Below, one piece after another: positions 27,011 to 33,537 of a stretch of 64,000 bases of DNA. How positions within the stretch are numbered: the stretch's first letter is position 1; each line of letters begins with the position of its first letter. Source of the stretch: Shewanella mesophila (lineage in GTDB: Bacteria; Pseudomonadota; Gammaproteobacteria; Enterobacterales; Shewanellaceae); contig NZ_CP080421.1 in NCBI RefSeq assembly GCF_019457515.1, positions 2,108,001 to 2,172,000 of the forward strand, written 5' to 3'. Position numbers and translations under genes: made by a program. The notes under the pieces were generated by a model. The model searched no databases, was not told the DNA's origin, and saw only the letters and a list, made by a program, of their open reading frames with translations.

Positions 27011-28142
27011 GCTCTGGTGTCGAATCAGGTAAATTAGCAGCTAATGCAACCCTAGGTGAGTCGCATGTTATCCAATCCTCATAATCCTCATAAGTAACAA
27101 GCACAGCGCAATCACCAAACACTTGAACGTCATAACCAGCAAGACGCAAATCTTTAGTTGAGATTGTAAACATAGGCTGACCGTTCTGTGCGGCAACAAA
27201 ATACACCTCTTTAACCAAATAACGCTTAAGAGTGAATTCAGCAACACTATCAATATGAAGAGATACCTTATAAAAAGGATGTTTTTTTGATTCCGAAGAC
27301 TTTTTAGAACTTGGTAGAACTGGTGAAGCATTAGCATTCGAAACAACAGAGGAACTTGAAACTGAAGGTTTAACCTCAACAGGTACAGAAACTGACTTTG
27401 AAGAGTCAAGACCTAATGAGTCAGGAATTAAAATCTTTTTACCTGTATAAAGCGTAAAAACAACACCAATAACAATCAGAGCTATAGATAGTTTTCGATG
27501 AGGAATAAAATTAGCTTTAATGTCTTTTGTTTTAGCTTCATCAACAGGCTTACTTGATTGAGTATGGCTTTGGTAAAACTGAAAATATTGCTTTTGATAT
27601 TCCCTTTCTTCCTCATGAATATAATCAGAGTTACGACCTGAAATACCATGATAAGTCTTTTTAATATAATGAGTATCATCGCCAAAAACAGACTTTTTAA
27701 TACAGCGAAAACAAACTTCAACCATATCTTTTAAATCTTTATGCAACTTGGCAGGACTCTGACAAAGAATAATAATGTCATGACCATAATGACCATGCAT
27801 CGACAAATATTCTAAAACTTCTTTTTTGGCATCACGACCAATCGATAAATGAGCCTCATCAACAACGAATAAAACACCTTGACCATTTTCAGCCTTCCAA
27901 TCATACCGAGTAAAATCAGAAGGAACAGAAAATGGCCTAACCATGCCGTACTGGTTAAAATTCGCCTCAACAACAGTAATATTATCAGCTACATCTTGGC
28001 TATAAAATTGAGCAATCTTTTCTTTATTAACAGGAATATTAGTTACAACTTTACGACCATCCTTAGCAGCAGGAATTATATGATAAACAACGCTTTCATA
28101 GCTTTTACCAGCTCTAGGGCGACCAAAGATACCATTAATCAC
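27000..28142 (-). CDS. zot: Zot/pI-type phage assembly ATPase, unit 1
   Basis: The inner-membrane motor that extrudes filamentous virions. A 380-aa protein with Walker A GRPRAGKS (residues 7-14), Walker B VLFVVDEAH (90-98), and one membrane segment (about 218-233) that places the N-terminal ATPase in the cytoplasm and the Ser/Val-rich C-terminal region in the periplasm. The size equals that of the Vf33 Zot-like protein. The start is GTG and overlaps the pVI stop by 4 bases (GTGA), so the two genes are translationally coupled. Zot of CTXphi is also called zonula occludens toxin, but toxin activity cannot be inferred here. Confidence 0.95.
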   Translation of the reverse strand: MINGIFGRPRAGKSYESVVYHIIPAAKDGRKVVTNIPVNKEKIAQFYSQDVADNITVVEANFNQYGMVRPFSVPSDFTRYDWKAENGQGVLFVVDEAHLSIGRDAKKEVLEYLSMHGHYGHDIIILCQSPAKLHKDLKDMVEVCFRCIKKSVFGDDTHYIKKTYHGISGRNSDYIHEEEREYQKQYFQFYQSHTQSSKPVDEAKTKDIKANFIPHRKLSIALIVIGVVFTLYTGKKILIPDSLGLDSSKSVSVPVEVKPSVSSSSVVSNANASPVLPSSKKSSESKKHPFYKVSLHIDSVAEFTLKRYLVKEVYFVAAQNGQPMFTISTKDLRLAGYDVQVFGDCAVLVTYEDYEDWITCDSPRVALAANLPDSTPEQTD

Positions 28143-28456
28143 GAGCCCAACCTCACAAAAGGAATTAACTGAAGCATCATGCGTATTATAAGAGCAGTAA
28201 CTATTGACGACATAGAAGCGCTAATACCACAAACACCCATAAAATACTGAGTTTCAGGAGGTATTGCTGAAATATACTGCAACGGGTTCAAACCTTGAAA
28301 TAAACTAGCTAAACCATCTAAAACAAATATTACAGCACCGAATAACATATCAAGAGTCCACCACAAAAAGTCTTTTAAAAACTCAACAAAGCTAATGAAT
28401 ATTTGATAAAGATAATCGACAAACTGATTCCATTTATTTGCAAACCAATCCAACAT
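28139..28456 (-). CDS. pVI-like minor coat protein (DUF2523 type), unit 1
   Basis: A 105-aa hydrophobic protein in the position of CTXphi Ace and gene VI, between pIII and zot. It has an aromatic amphipathic N-terminus (MLDWFANKWNQFVDYLYQ) and hydrophobic segments near residues 36-53 and 70-100, ending in basic RLGS. By analogy it caps the virion end together with pIII and is needed for release from the membrane. GGAGG precedes the ATG. It is 2 bases from the pIII stop. Confidence 0.85.
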   Translation of the reverse strand: MLDWFANKWNQFVDYLYQIFISFVEFLKDFLWWTLDMLFGAVIFVLDGLASLFQGLNPLQYISAIPPETQYFMGVCGISASMSSIVTALIIRMMLQLIPFVRLGS

Positions 28457-28458
28457 AA

Positions 28459-30039
28459 TTAACCTCCAAATATAATTTTACGCACAGCAAAAGCCGTGCA
28501 AATCATATTAATAGCAAAAAGAAAACCAAGAACTCTAGCGTCAAGCTCAAGCGTATTACAGCCATAATTCATTAAAGAACCTAAATTAAAACAAAATTCC
28601 ATTGGAGGCGCGGAACCGCTAACTGCAATATTTTCAAACTGTTTAACAAACTCAAAAGGAGCACTGCTTTTTAATGCAGATGAATTTTTACTCCAAACAT
28701 CAGAAAAACCATTAGGATACTCGGGTTCATAAAAAGACTGAATACCCTGACTAGGCTCTGAATCAGTTTCAACACCAGTTTCACCTAAAGACTCACCAAG
28801 GCCGTCAATAGCAGAAATAACACCATCATTTGAACTGCCGCCACCGCCAGCACCAGAACCACCAGAAACAATAGCCTGCCTCACCCCCTCAAGACCATCG
28901 ACAACTTGCCTAGCATCATTGCTACGAGCAGCCTCACGCTCTGCAATCTGACGCTCAACATATTCAGTTATCTCCTTTTGTTGTTTAATCAGCTTGTTGT
29001 GACGCTCAGCAGCATCTTTTTTCAACTTATTACTTTGGTCTGAAATCGCGTCAACAATATTTTTACCAATACACGTTGTTTTATCGCCAACTGTAGAACA
29101 ATCAACACCGTCATAAGGTGAGTCAGTAGAAGTCTCTTCAACCTCGTTTTCAGTTGTATCTATACCATCGTCAATACCACCACCATTATTATTACCATCA
29201 CCTTCATCGGGAACTGTAACATTGGAGCAGTCTTGATAAGTAAGACCGTTAGATAATTCGTGAGTTGTACAGTCACCCTCTTTGTCTTCGGGTGTAAAGC
29301 TAGCATTCGATTCGATTTTACCATTACCGCAAACCGCACCGTTAGAAACACCCGTTGTCCACTGAGCGCCCTTATAGCTAGCACCATTGTTGATGGAGTA
29401 AGAGCATTGGCCATCGCAATACGTACCAGAACCAGCAACAGGAACCTTTCCAAAAGTTTGTATGCTAGAACTTACTTCACCCTTGCTTGGACACTGGATA
29501 GGGACGCAGCCGTATGGTTCAACAGAATATTTAAAATAACCAAGTGGACAAAGAGGGAAATTGGGAAAACAAACCTCATGCGATTCATTGCCGGGTTCAG
29601 GCATAGGCCCCTTTTTATAATCTGGAAAATCATTAGGCGGACATATTTTAGAATCAGATTCAATTTTAGAGTGAGCTTTTCCGTAATTTACATTACCGCC
29701 CGTAACCCAAGGATAACTAGGCACTTGTCGAACCTCAGTTCCACAAATCAAATGAATTTCACGCGAAATATCAACATTATTACACTCAGTAATACGCGTA
29801 GTCTCAGAACCTTGTGGGCCAATTGAGCGCAAAGTTTGAATGCAATCAGAAAGCGACATTCTAGAATCTTGAACATAAGAAGGGTCATAAGAAATGTAAT
29901 TAGAGCGACAAGAATAGGTTTCACTATTATCAGATTCAGGTTCAACCCAATCAGGCATATTTTCGCTAAATTCAGCATTACAAAAAAAAGAAAAGGCCGA
30001 CAATGCAAGCATTAACGACCCTGTTATTAGCTTTGACAT
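28459..30039 (-). CDS. pIII-like adsorption/attachment protein, unit 1
   Basis: A 526-aa secreted minor coat protein with a signal peptide (residues 1-22, cut before EFSEN) and a Cys-rich N-terminal receptor-binding region with more than fifteen Cys up to about residue 320. An acidic Gly/Asp/Asn-rich stretch follows (about 283-295), then a charged, probably coiled-coil segment (about 330-385), a Gly-rich linker SGGSGAGGGGSS (392-403), and a C-terminal domain ending in a membrane anchor (about 501-526). This is the modular layout of pIII. It should bind the host pilus and a Tol-type co-receptor. The receptor is not identifiable. GGAGG lies upstream. Confidence 0.88.
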   Translation of the reverse strand: MSKLITGSLMLALSAFSFFCNAEFSENMPDWVEPESDNSETYSCRSNYISYDPSYVQDSRMSLSDCIQTLRSIGPQGSETTRITECNNVDISREIHLICGTEVRQVPSYPWVTGGNVNYGKAHSKIESDSKICPPNDFPDYKKGPMPEPGNESHEVCFPNFPLCPLGYFKYSVEPYGCVPIQCPSKGEVSSSIQTFGKVPVAGSGTYCDGQCSYSINNGASYKGAQWTTGVSNGAVCGNGKIESNASFTPEDKEGDCTTHELSNGLTYQDCSNVTVPDEGDGNNNGGGIDDGIDTTENEVEETSTDSPYDGVDCSTVGDKTTCIGKNIVDAISDQSNKLKKDAAERHNKLIKQQKEITEYVERQIAEREAARSNDARQVVDGLEGVRQAIVSGGSGAGGGGSSNDGVISAIDGLGESLGETGVETDSEPSQGIQSFYEPEYPNGFSDVWSKNSSALKSSAPFEFVKQFENIAVSGSAPPMEFCFNLGSLMNYGCNTLELDARVLGFLFAINMICTAFAVRKIIFGG

Positions 30040-30042
30040 TTA

Positions 30043-30138
30043 TCAGCCTCCAAATAAATTTTGGCTAACTACGTAGCCGCAAATCGCCCCTATCAATGCG
30101 ATAATCGTAAAGATAAGGGCTAGTATTAAACTAGCCAC
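30043..30138 (-). CDS. 31-aa hydrophobic minor coat-like protein, unit 1
   Basis: GTG-started frame encoding MASLILALIFTIIALIGAI followed by a short polar tail ending NLFGG. It is almost wholly hydrophobic, like the pVII/pIX proteins that cap the leading end of filamentous virions. AAGGCGG lies 5 bases before the GTG. It ends 3 bases before the pIII start, and its last codons supply the pIII ribosome binding site. The first codons also form a hairpin (30118-30136). Confidence 0.65.
   Translation of the reverse strand: MASLILALIFTIIALIGAICGYVVSQNLFGG
30118..30136 (-). promoter_or_regulatory. Hairpin at the coat / minor coat boundary, unit 1
   Basis: GGCTAGT and ACTAGCC form a perfect 7-bp stem with a 5-base loop inside the first codons of the 31-aa gene, just after the major coat gene. 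It is placed where Ff phages have their terminator after gene VIII. Only a weak T-rich stretch follows, so it may act as an attenuator, an RNA processing barrier or a translation brake. Confidence 0.45.
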
Positions 30139-30150
30139 ATATCCGCCTTG

Positions 30151-30285
30151 TTAAGCTTTATTGACAGCGCGTTTAGCAATGGTAATACCCTTAAGCGCAA
30201 GAGCAATACCAACAATCAACACACCTGTTGCACCGATAAAAGTAGCAACAGAAGCCAAATCTACAGCAGCAAAAATATCAGCCAT
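30151..30285 (-). CDS. Major coat protein (pVIII-like), unit 1
   Basis: A 44-aa protein with the typical design: acidic N-terminus (Asp3, Asp9), one hydrophobic helix (about residues 10-31), basic C-terminus (Lys32, Lys38, Arg39, Lys43) that would face the DNA. There is no cleavable signal peptide, as in the 44-aa Pf3 coat. The size equals the coat of Vf33-type vibriophages. GGAG lies 8 bases before the ATG. It should be by far the most abundant phage product. Confidence 0.88.
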   Translation of the reverse strand: MADIFAAVDLASVATFIGATGVLIVGIALALKGITIAKRAVNKA

Positions 30286-30315
30286 TTTAAATCTCCAAAT
30301 ATTAATTTAATGCGC

Positions 30316-30555
30316 TTATGCGCGTTTAATAACACCCTTAGCTATCTTGACTTGATAAGAAAGATAACCAAGGAAAACAACCCAGCCAAAAACAATGCCA
30401 AAAACCTCGAGCATATCGGCTGGATTAATTTCAATCGACTGAACAGCTAAATTGTATTCAGTCGGTGAAACCAAGATGTAACCCGTACAATCATCAACAG
30501 ATTGAGCAGATTGCATTAAATAACCTTCAGCAGTGAATGCTACGCATTGAGCCAT
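30316..30555 (-). CDS. 79-aa phage membrane protein, unit 1
   Basis: A short soluble N-terminal part with two Cys (Cys4, Cys23), one membrane segment (about residues 49-68) and a basic tail (KIAKGVIKRA). Its place directly before the major coat gene matches the small membrane proteins of Vf33-type phages, which are probably minor virion or assembly proteins. The ATG overlaps the end of the zinc-ribbon gene by 16 bases; GAGG precedes it. Confidence 0.7.
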   Translation of the reverse strand: MAQCVAFTAEGYLMQSAQSVDDCTGYILVSPTEYNLAVQSIEINPADMLEVFGIVFGWVVFLGYLSYQVKIAKGVIKRA

Positions 30556-30716
30556 TGAAAAACCTCATAACTCAAAAGCAAATCACCAAAATAACAAGAA
30601 GAACAAAGAGGAATATTGCACGGCTGAGCAAAACCAGCAGGTTGCTGTTCTTGACCGTCGTAGAGATTGCCGCAACAAGGGCAAGTCCAAACAGATAAGA
30701 ACGCCACGTGAGCCAT
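30540..30716 (-). CDS. 58-aa zinc-ribbon-like phage protein, unit 1
   Basis: MAHVAFLSVWTCPCCGNLYDG begins the protein, and a second cysteine pair CSSC lies at residues 38-41. The two Cys-x2-Cys-type clusters suggest a zinc ribbon. AAGGCGG lies 5 bases before the ATG, and the start is 1 base after the ssb stop, so expression is coupled. Its C-terminal codons overlap the start of the 79-aa gene in another frame. Role unknown; a small nucleic-acid-binding or regulatory protein is plausible. Confidence 0.7.
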   Translation of the reverse strand: MAHVAFLSVWTCPCCGNLYDGQEQQPAGFAQPCNIPLCSSCYFGDLLLSYEVFQWLNA

Positions 30717-30717
30717 A

Positions 30718-31011
30718 TTAAGCCGCCTTAATGCCAGCTTTCAGCGGAGTAAGCAAAACATTGAAAGGGTTAACCTCAATCTTGCCAAAACGCGAAACCT
30801 GAAAACTAGAAGGATGAATTTCATATTCACCTGCGGGATTAGGTGGTACACCCTCCTCTAGCGGAATTTGAACCTCAACAGGATAACGACCACCGTTATA
30901 CATATAGCCACGTTGCCAATAGATAGTGCGGTCAGGCTTGCCATCTTGACCCTTAAAAGAACGTTGTTGAACAACACAGTCTTGGCTATCAATCTCAATT
31001 TTTACTGACAT
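30718..31011 (-). CDS. Single-stranded DNA-binding protein (gene V-like), unit 1
   Basis: A 97-aa protein, beta-rich, in the position right after rep as in other inoviruses. Basic and aromatic residues are spread through QRSFKGQDGKPDRTIYWQRGYMY, and YPVEVQIPL...AGEYEIHPSSFQV resembles the gene V OB-fold core. It should coat newly made viral single strands and hold them for packaging, switching off complementary-strand synthesis. GGAAAA precedes the ATG. A decayed relative occurs at 47540-47749. Confidence 0.82.
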   Translation of the reverse strand: MSVKIEIDSQDCVVQQRSFKGQDGKPDRTIYWQRGYMYNGGRYPVEVQIPLEEGVPPNPAGEYEIHPSSFQVSRFGKIEVNPFNVLLTPLKAGIKAA

Positions 31012-31020
31012 ATTTTTTCC

Positions 31021-32298
31021 TTAACTTGCTAATCGCATAGTTTGTCTTAGTTGCTGATGTAATGGTTTTGGCTCATGCCAATTTGCTGGATGTTGCTTTG
31101 AAAAATCGACATTTACAAACCGAACTAACGGAACCACATTAGAGGACGCAGATGCTTGTAAATTTTGAAGATAGGACTTAGGAATAACAGAGGAAACCTC
31201 AGATATTGTTCTATAAAAAGTACGCTCAGGCATAGTGGCCTTGACTTCGTCCCACCCTTCGTGCTTAAGGCTACGAACAAAGCGAAATAATCTATCTGCC
31301 TTTGAATAAGTCGTTTTACCCGTTTTAGTCACTGTAAAATATTCGGCACGCAAAGCCGCTCTGACATCGTCATCGTTATATATGTTCACTTGTTTGCCCT
31401 CGAAAGTTTTAAATATGTCTTTCCAAGCGTAATCCCATAGATATTGAATCGGACAACAGCGCCTTGACAGGTTTTCACAATGACGAACGAAGTCACCCAC
31501 ATGAGTAGGAAACCCCAAACGCTTAAACGTCTTAGGCAAAATAGAAGCCTCAAAACGTAGCGAGTTTTGCGCAAAAGCTAATACCTCTGGCGCTGTCATT
31601 GCTTCAAGCTGTCGTTTATATACGTCCTTTTTTGTGATCTTTAATTTATGCTCGGTTTCTTTAATTTGATGCTGTAACTCAAAATGCTTTAAATATGCTT
31701 TTAACTGTTTACGTCTAGATGATTTTTGGCCGTCATTAGAGCTTTTTACACCCCAATAGGCAGTTGTTTCATGTGCTGACTTACTAGAGCGAGTTTGGCC
31801 TGATGATAAATTTCTTAACACAGTAATGATGTTTCTTGCGTCAGCTTCACTATCTAAATGGGCCGTGAAAGTGCAATCTATTTGCTTAATCTCGGCACTT
31901 CTAAAATCAAGCATTTCAGCCAACCTAGGCATACCCATATTGAATGTGGTCACCAACGATTCAACGCATAAACGAACATCGTCAGAACCGTAAACATTAT
32001 GACCTTGGAGTAACTTTGCAGGGCTGGCTTTTATCTCAATAAACGGCCAGTAGGTAGAACCACCCGCATGAATCTTAAATGAAAGCGTTGACCAGCTTGA
32101 AGGGAGCGATTCGTATGGGTGGCGTAGTGACTCGAAATCATATTGACCGTCATTAAAAGTCACATTGCCAGACTCTAATTTTGCACCGCGGAGATTGCAT
32201 TCTTTGAGGTCGATAAGGCCAGAAATGCGGTCAGATGCCGTATCTCCAACAACAAAAACCTCATCAAATGGAATTGCAATCCGTAGCAAGTCAATCAT
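31021..32298 (-). CDS. Rolling-circle replication initiation protein (gene II/X type), unit 1
   Basis: A 425-aa protein starting MIDLLRIAIPF, with the segment GGSTYWPFIEIKASPAKLLQGHNVYG near residue 75 that is typical of phage/plasmid gene II/X initiators, followed by a Lys/Arg-rich helical region (about 195-230). It should nick the double-stranded phage origin and start rolling-circle replication. I chose ATG at 32298 because the best promoter (-35 at 32356-32361, -10 at 32332-32337) starts transcription near 32325, after the alternative upstream GTG at 32364. No clear Shine-Dalgarno precedes it. Confidence 0.85.
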   Translation of the reverse strand: MIDLLRIAIPFDEVFVVGDTASDRISGLIDLKECNLRGAKLESGNVTFNDGQYDFESLRHPYESLPSSWSTLSFKIHAGGSTYWPFIEIKASPAKLLQGHNVYGSDDVRLCVESLVTTFNMGMPRLAEMLDFRSAEIKQIDCTFTAHLDSEADARNIITVLRNLSSGQTRSSKSAHETTAYWGVKSSNDGQKSSRRKQLKAYLKHFELQHQIKETEHKLKITKKDVYKRQLEAMTAPEVLAFAQNSLRFEASILPKTFKRLGFPTHVGDFVRHCENLSRRCCPIQYLWDYAWKDIFKTFEGKQVNIYNDDDVRAALRAEYFTVTKTGKTTYSKADRLFRFVRSLKHEGWDEVKATMPERTFYRTISEVSSVIPKSYLQNLQASASSNVVPLVRFVNVDFSKQHPANWHEPKPLHQQLRQTMRLAS

Positions 32299-32362
32299 CA
32301 CATGTACACATAAATTAAATAATGATGGTGGATTATAGACACAATATTTATTACATGTAAAC
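32297..32362 (-). promoter_or_regulatory. Promoter of rep with paired operator-like boxes, unit 1
   Basis: On the minus strand TTTACA (32361-32356), 18 bases, then TATAAT (32337-32332). Two boxes of the form ATnACATGTAnAC (plus-strand sense) lie at 32297-32309, on the start codon, and 32350-32362, on the -35. They are 53 bp apart, about five helical turns. The core ACATGT is palindromic and the second copy extends to TTACATGTAA. They are candidate operators for the divergent RHH protein. Confidence 0.6.
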
Positions 32363-32431
32363 ACGTATGAAATAAATATATTTAATGATGTATAGTTACA
32401 CGACCCAGAGAAACATAAGACGAGTTAATTA

Positions 32432-32614
32432 ATGGTAAAAAGAAACGACACGACGGTAGCAATAAACGGCGATAGAAAGGACGCATTACAAGACGCCGCT
32501 GTCGATATAACCATAGCAACAAGAAAACCAATAAAACCATCGGTTATTGTCCATTATCTCATTGATAACTATCTGAAAGATGCTGTAAAAGACCTGAAAC
32601 ACAAAGAAAAGTAA
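32432..32614 (+). CDS. 60-aa ribbon-helix-helix protein, putative phage repressor, unit 1
   Basis: A short beta strand (TTVAINGDR) followed by two helices ending IKPSVIVHYLIDNYLKDAV, the pattern of Arc/MetJ-type regulators. It is divergent from rep, where CTXphi has rstR and other inoviruses have their repressors, although RstR itself is helix-turn-helix. It is likely to control the rep promoter through the ACATGT boxes; that is inference. A hairpin at 32632-32660 follows. Confidence 0.65.
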   Translation: MVKRNDTTVAINGDRKDALQDAAVDITIATRKPIKPSVIVHYLIDNYLKDAVKDLKHKEK

Positions 32615-32631
32615 ACTGTCAATTTGGCAGT

Positions 32632-32663
32632 AGAGACCACTGTTAAAGTATGTGGTCTCTTTA
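32632..32663 (+). terminator. Terminator-like hairpin after the 60-aa gene, unit 1
   Basis: AGAGACCAC (32632-32640) pairs perfectly with GTGGTCTCT (32652-32660) around an 11-base loop, followed by TT. A smaller hairpin, CTGTCAA with TTGGCAG, precedes it. The T tract is short, so a role in replication is also possible. Confidence 0.55.
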
Positions 32664-32744
32664 ATGACCCGACCATCATAATTCAAACCCTGATATTGCC
32701 TTCGGCCGTCAACATTCATTTCAAAACATAACCAATCAAAAAAA

Positions 32745-32835
32745 GCGTCTGTCAGGGCGAAGGATTAGCGCAGCAAGCTGCTACATAACTGCTTTACGCT
32801 ACGCTTCCATCAAGGCTGCGCCTTAATAATCCCAA
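32745..32835. other. Multi-hairpin intergenic segment, candidate replication origin, unit 1
   Basis: A GC-richer stretch in an AT-rich phage. GCGCAGC (32768-32774) pairs with GCTGCGC (32815-32821), flanked by GATTA and TAATC-like arms, with further short inverted repeats inside (GCAGC/GCTGC). It holds no gene. In inoviruses such structured intergenic DNA carries the plus- or minus-strand origin. Confidence 0.45.
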
Positions 32836-32883
32836 ATAAAAAAGATAGCATTTTAGAAAAACAATTGATTATTTTGATATCAT

Positions 32884-32946
32884 TTGCTTGCTTTATTACG
32901 TAGTTTTGCTATCATTAAGGGGTAGAGAGAAACTTAATTGATAGCA
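32884..32946 (+). promoter_or_regulatory. Promoter of the 74-aa/72-aa operon with operator boxes, unit 1
   Basis: -35 TTGCTT (32888-32893), 16 bases, extended -10 TGCTATCAT (TATCAT at 32910-32915). The -10 lies inside an inverted copy of the TTGATAGCA box (TTTTGCTATCA, 32904-32914). A forward copy (32938-32946) abuts the ribosome binding site GAGG. A partial GATAGCA copy lies at 32844-32850. This suggests autoregulation by the operon's RHH protein. Confidence 0.55.
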
Positions 32947-32959
32947 GAGGAACAGCAAA

Positions 32960-33184
32960 ATGAAAACATGTTCAATAGAAATTCAAATGCTAGAAAACGG
33001 AAGTGTAATGTATACAGCGCAAACTAATGATAGGAATTGGTCAGTAGTAAAGGGTTCTGATGAAGTTATAACTAGCCCAAATGATAATAGCTGTGAATTC
33101 ATCTTCTCACCTACCCCGATATTAGATATTCAGCAATTCAACGATTTCATGAGAGACATTCTAACAGAGGGAGGAAATATCTAA
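32960..33184 (+). CDS. 74-aa phage protein of unknown function, unit 1
   Basis: MKTCSIEIQMLENGSVMYTAQ begins a small acidic protein, probably a compact beta sheet followed by a C-terminal helix (DIQQFNDFMRDIL). I do not recognise a family. It starts after GAGGAACAGC. Its stop overlaps the next ATG (TAATG), so it is coupled with the RHH gene. In this arrangement it could be a partner, anti-repressor or toxin for the RHH protein, but no evidence selects one. Confidence 0.6.
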   Translation: MKTCSIEIQMLENGSVMYTAQTNDRNWSVVKGSDEVITSPNDNSCEFIFSPTPILDIQQFNDFMRDILTEGGNI

Positions 33185-33402
33185 TGGCAATTACAATAAG
33201 ACTCAACGAAAAACAAGAACAGCAGCTGCAAGAAGCAATGAAACTAACTGGAGAAGCAACAAAATCTAAAACTATTCTTTATTTGATAGAAAACGCAAAG
33301 CGACACATTACTGACAGAAAAGAGCTAAACGAACTAAGAAGCGATATTGATAATTTATTTTTCACAATAGACAAGATATCTAAACATAAAATACCCTATT
33401 GA
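33184..33402 (+). CDS. 72-aa ribbon-helix-helix protein, unit 1
   Basis: MAITIRLNEKQEQQLQEAM is a textbook RHH start (strand ITIRL, then helix A). SKTILYLIENAKRHI forms helix B. A C-terminal helical tail follows (RKELNELRSDIDNLFFTIDKI), probably for dimer or higher-order contacts. Its stop codon is inside the first 33-bp iteron. The TTGATAGCA box occurs at its own promoter and four times directly downstream, so it is the best candidate to bind that box. It might act as autorepressor, copy-number regulator or a centromere-like binder. Confidence 0.7.
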   Translation: MAITIRLNEKQEQQLQEAMKLTGEATKSKTILYLIENAKRHITDRKELNELRSDIDNLFFTIDKISKHKIPY

Positions 33403-33530
33403 TAGCAAAAAAGTGTTACCGGTTCGAATTTTTGATTGCAATAAAGAGTTTCCAGGAACAAATATTGATAGCAAAAAATCGTTACCGGTTTCAAATTTTG
33501 ATAGCAATAACTTCATCCTGGAAAGCAATA
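33399..33530 (+). repeat. Four contiguous 33-bp iterons, unit 1
   Basis: Each begins with TTGATAGCAA (second copy TTGATTGCAA) at 33399, 33432, 33465 and 33498, exactly 33 bp apart. Iterons 1 and 3 share GTTACCGGTT after the box; 2 and 4 share a TCC-GGAA-type ending, giving a 66-bp higher-order repeat. A fifth degenerate ATGATGCAA follows at 33531. There are no spacers, so this is not a CRISPR. A 33-bp period puts all boxes on about the same helical face. Confidence 0.85.
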
Positions 33531-33537
33531 ATGATGC

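Noticed and set aside
27000..28142. Calling Zot a toxin
   Set aside because: Zot-like proteins are pI-type assembly ATPases in all inoviruses. The enterotoxic activity reported for the CTXphi protein cannot be inferred from this sequence.
29260..29826. 188-codon plus-strand frame inside the pIII gene (and its copies)
   Set aside because: It is antisense to a well-supported gene, has no ribosome binding site and its product is low in recognisable features. Open antisense frames are expected from the base bias.
32299..32364. Upstream GTG start for rep, adding 22 residues
   Set aside because: It would begin upstream of the best promoter's transcription start, and the added residues do not resemble gene II/X proteins.
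33399..33530. Regular 33-base repeat that might suggest a CRISPR array
   Set aside because: The repeats are contiguous, without spacers, imperfect, and there are no cas genes. They are iterons.
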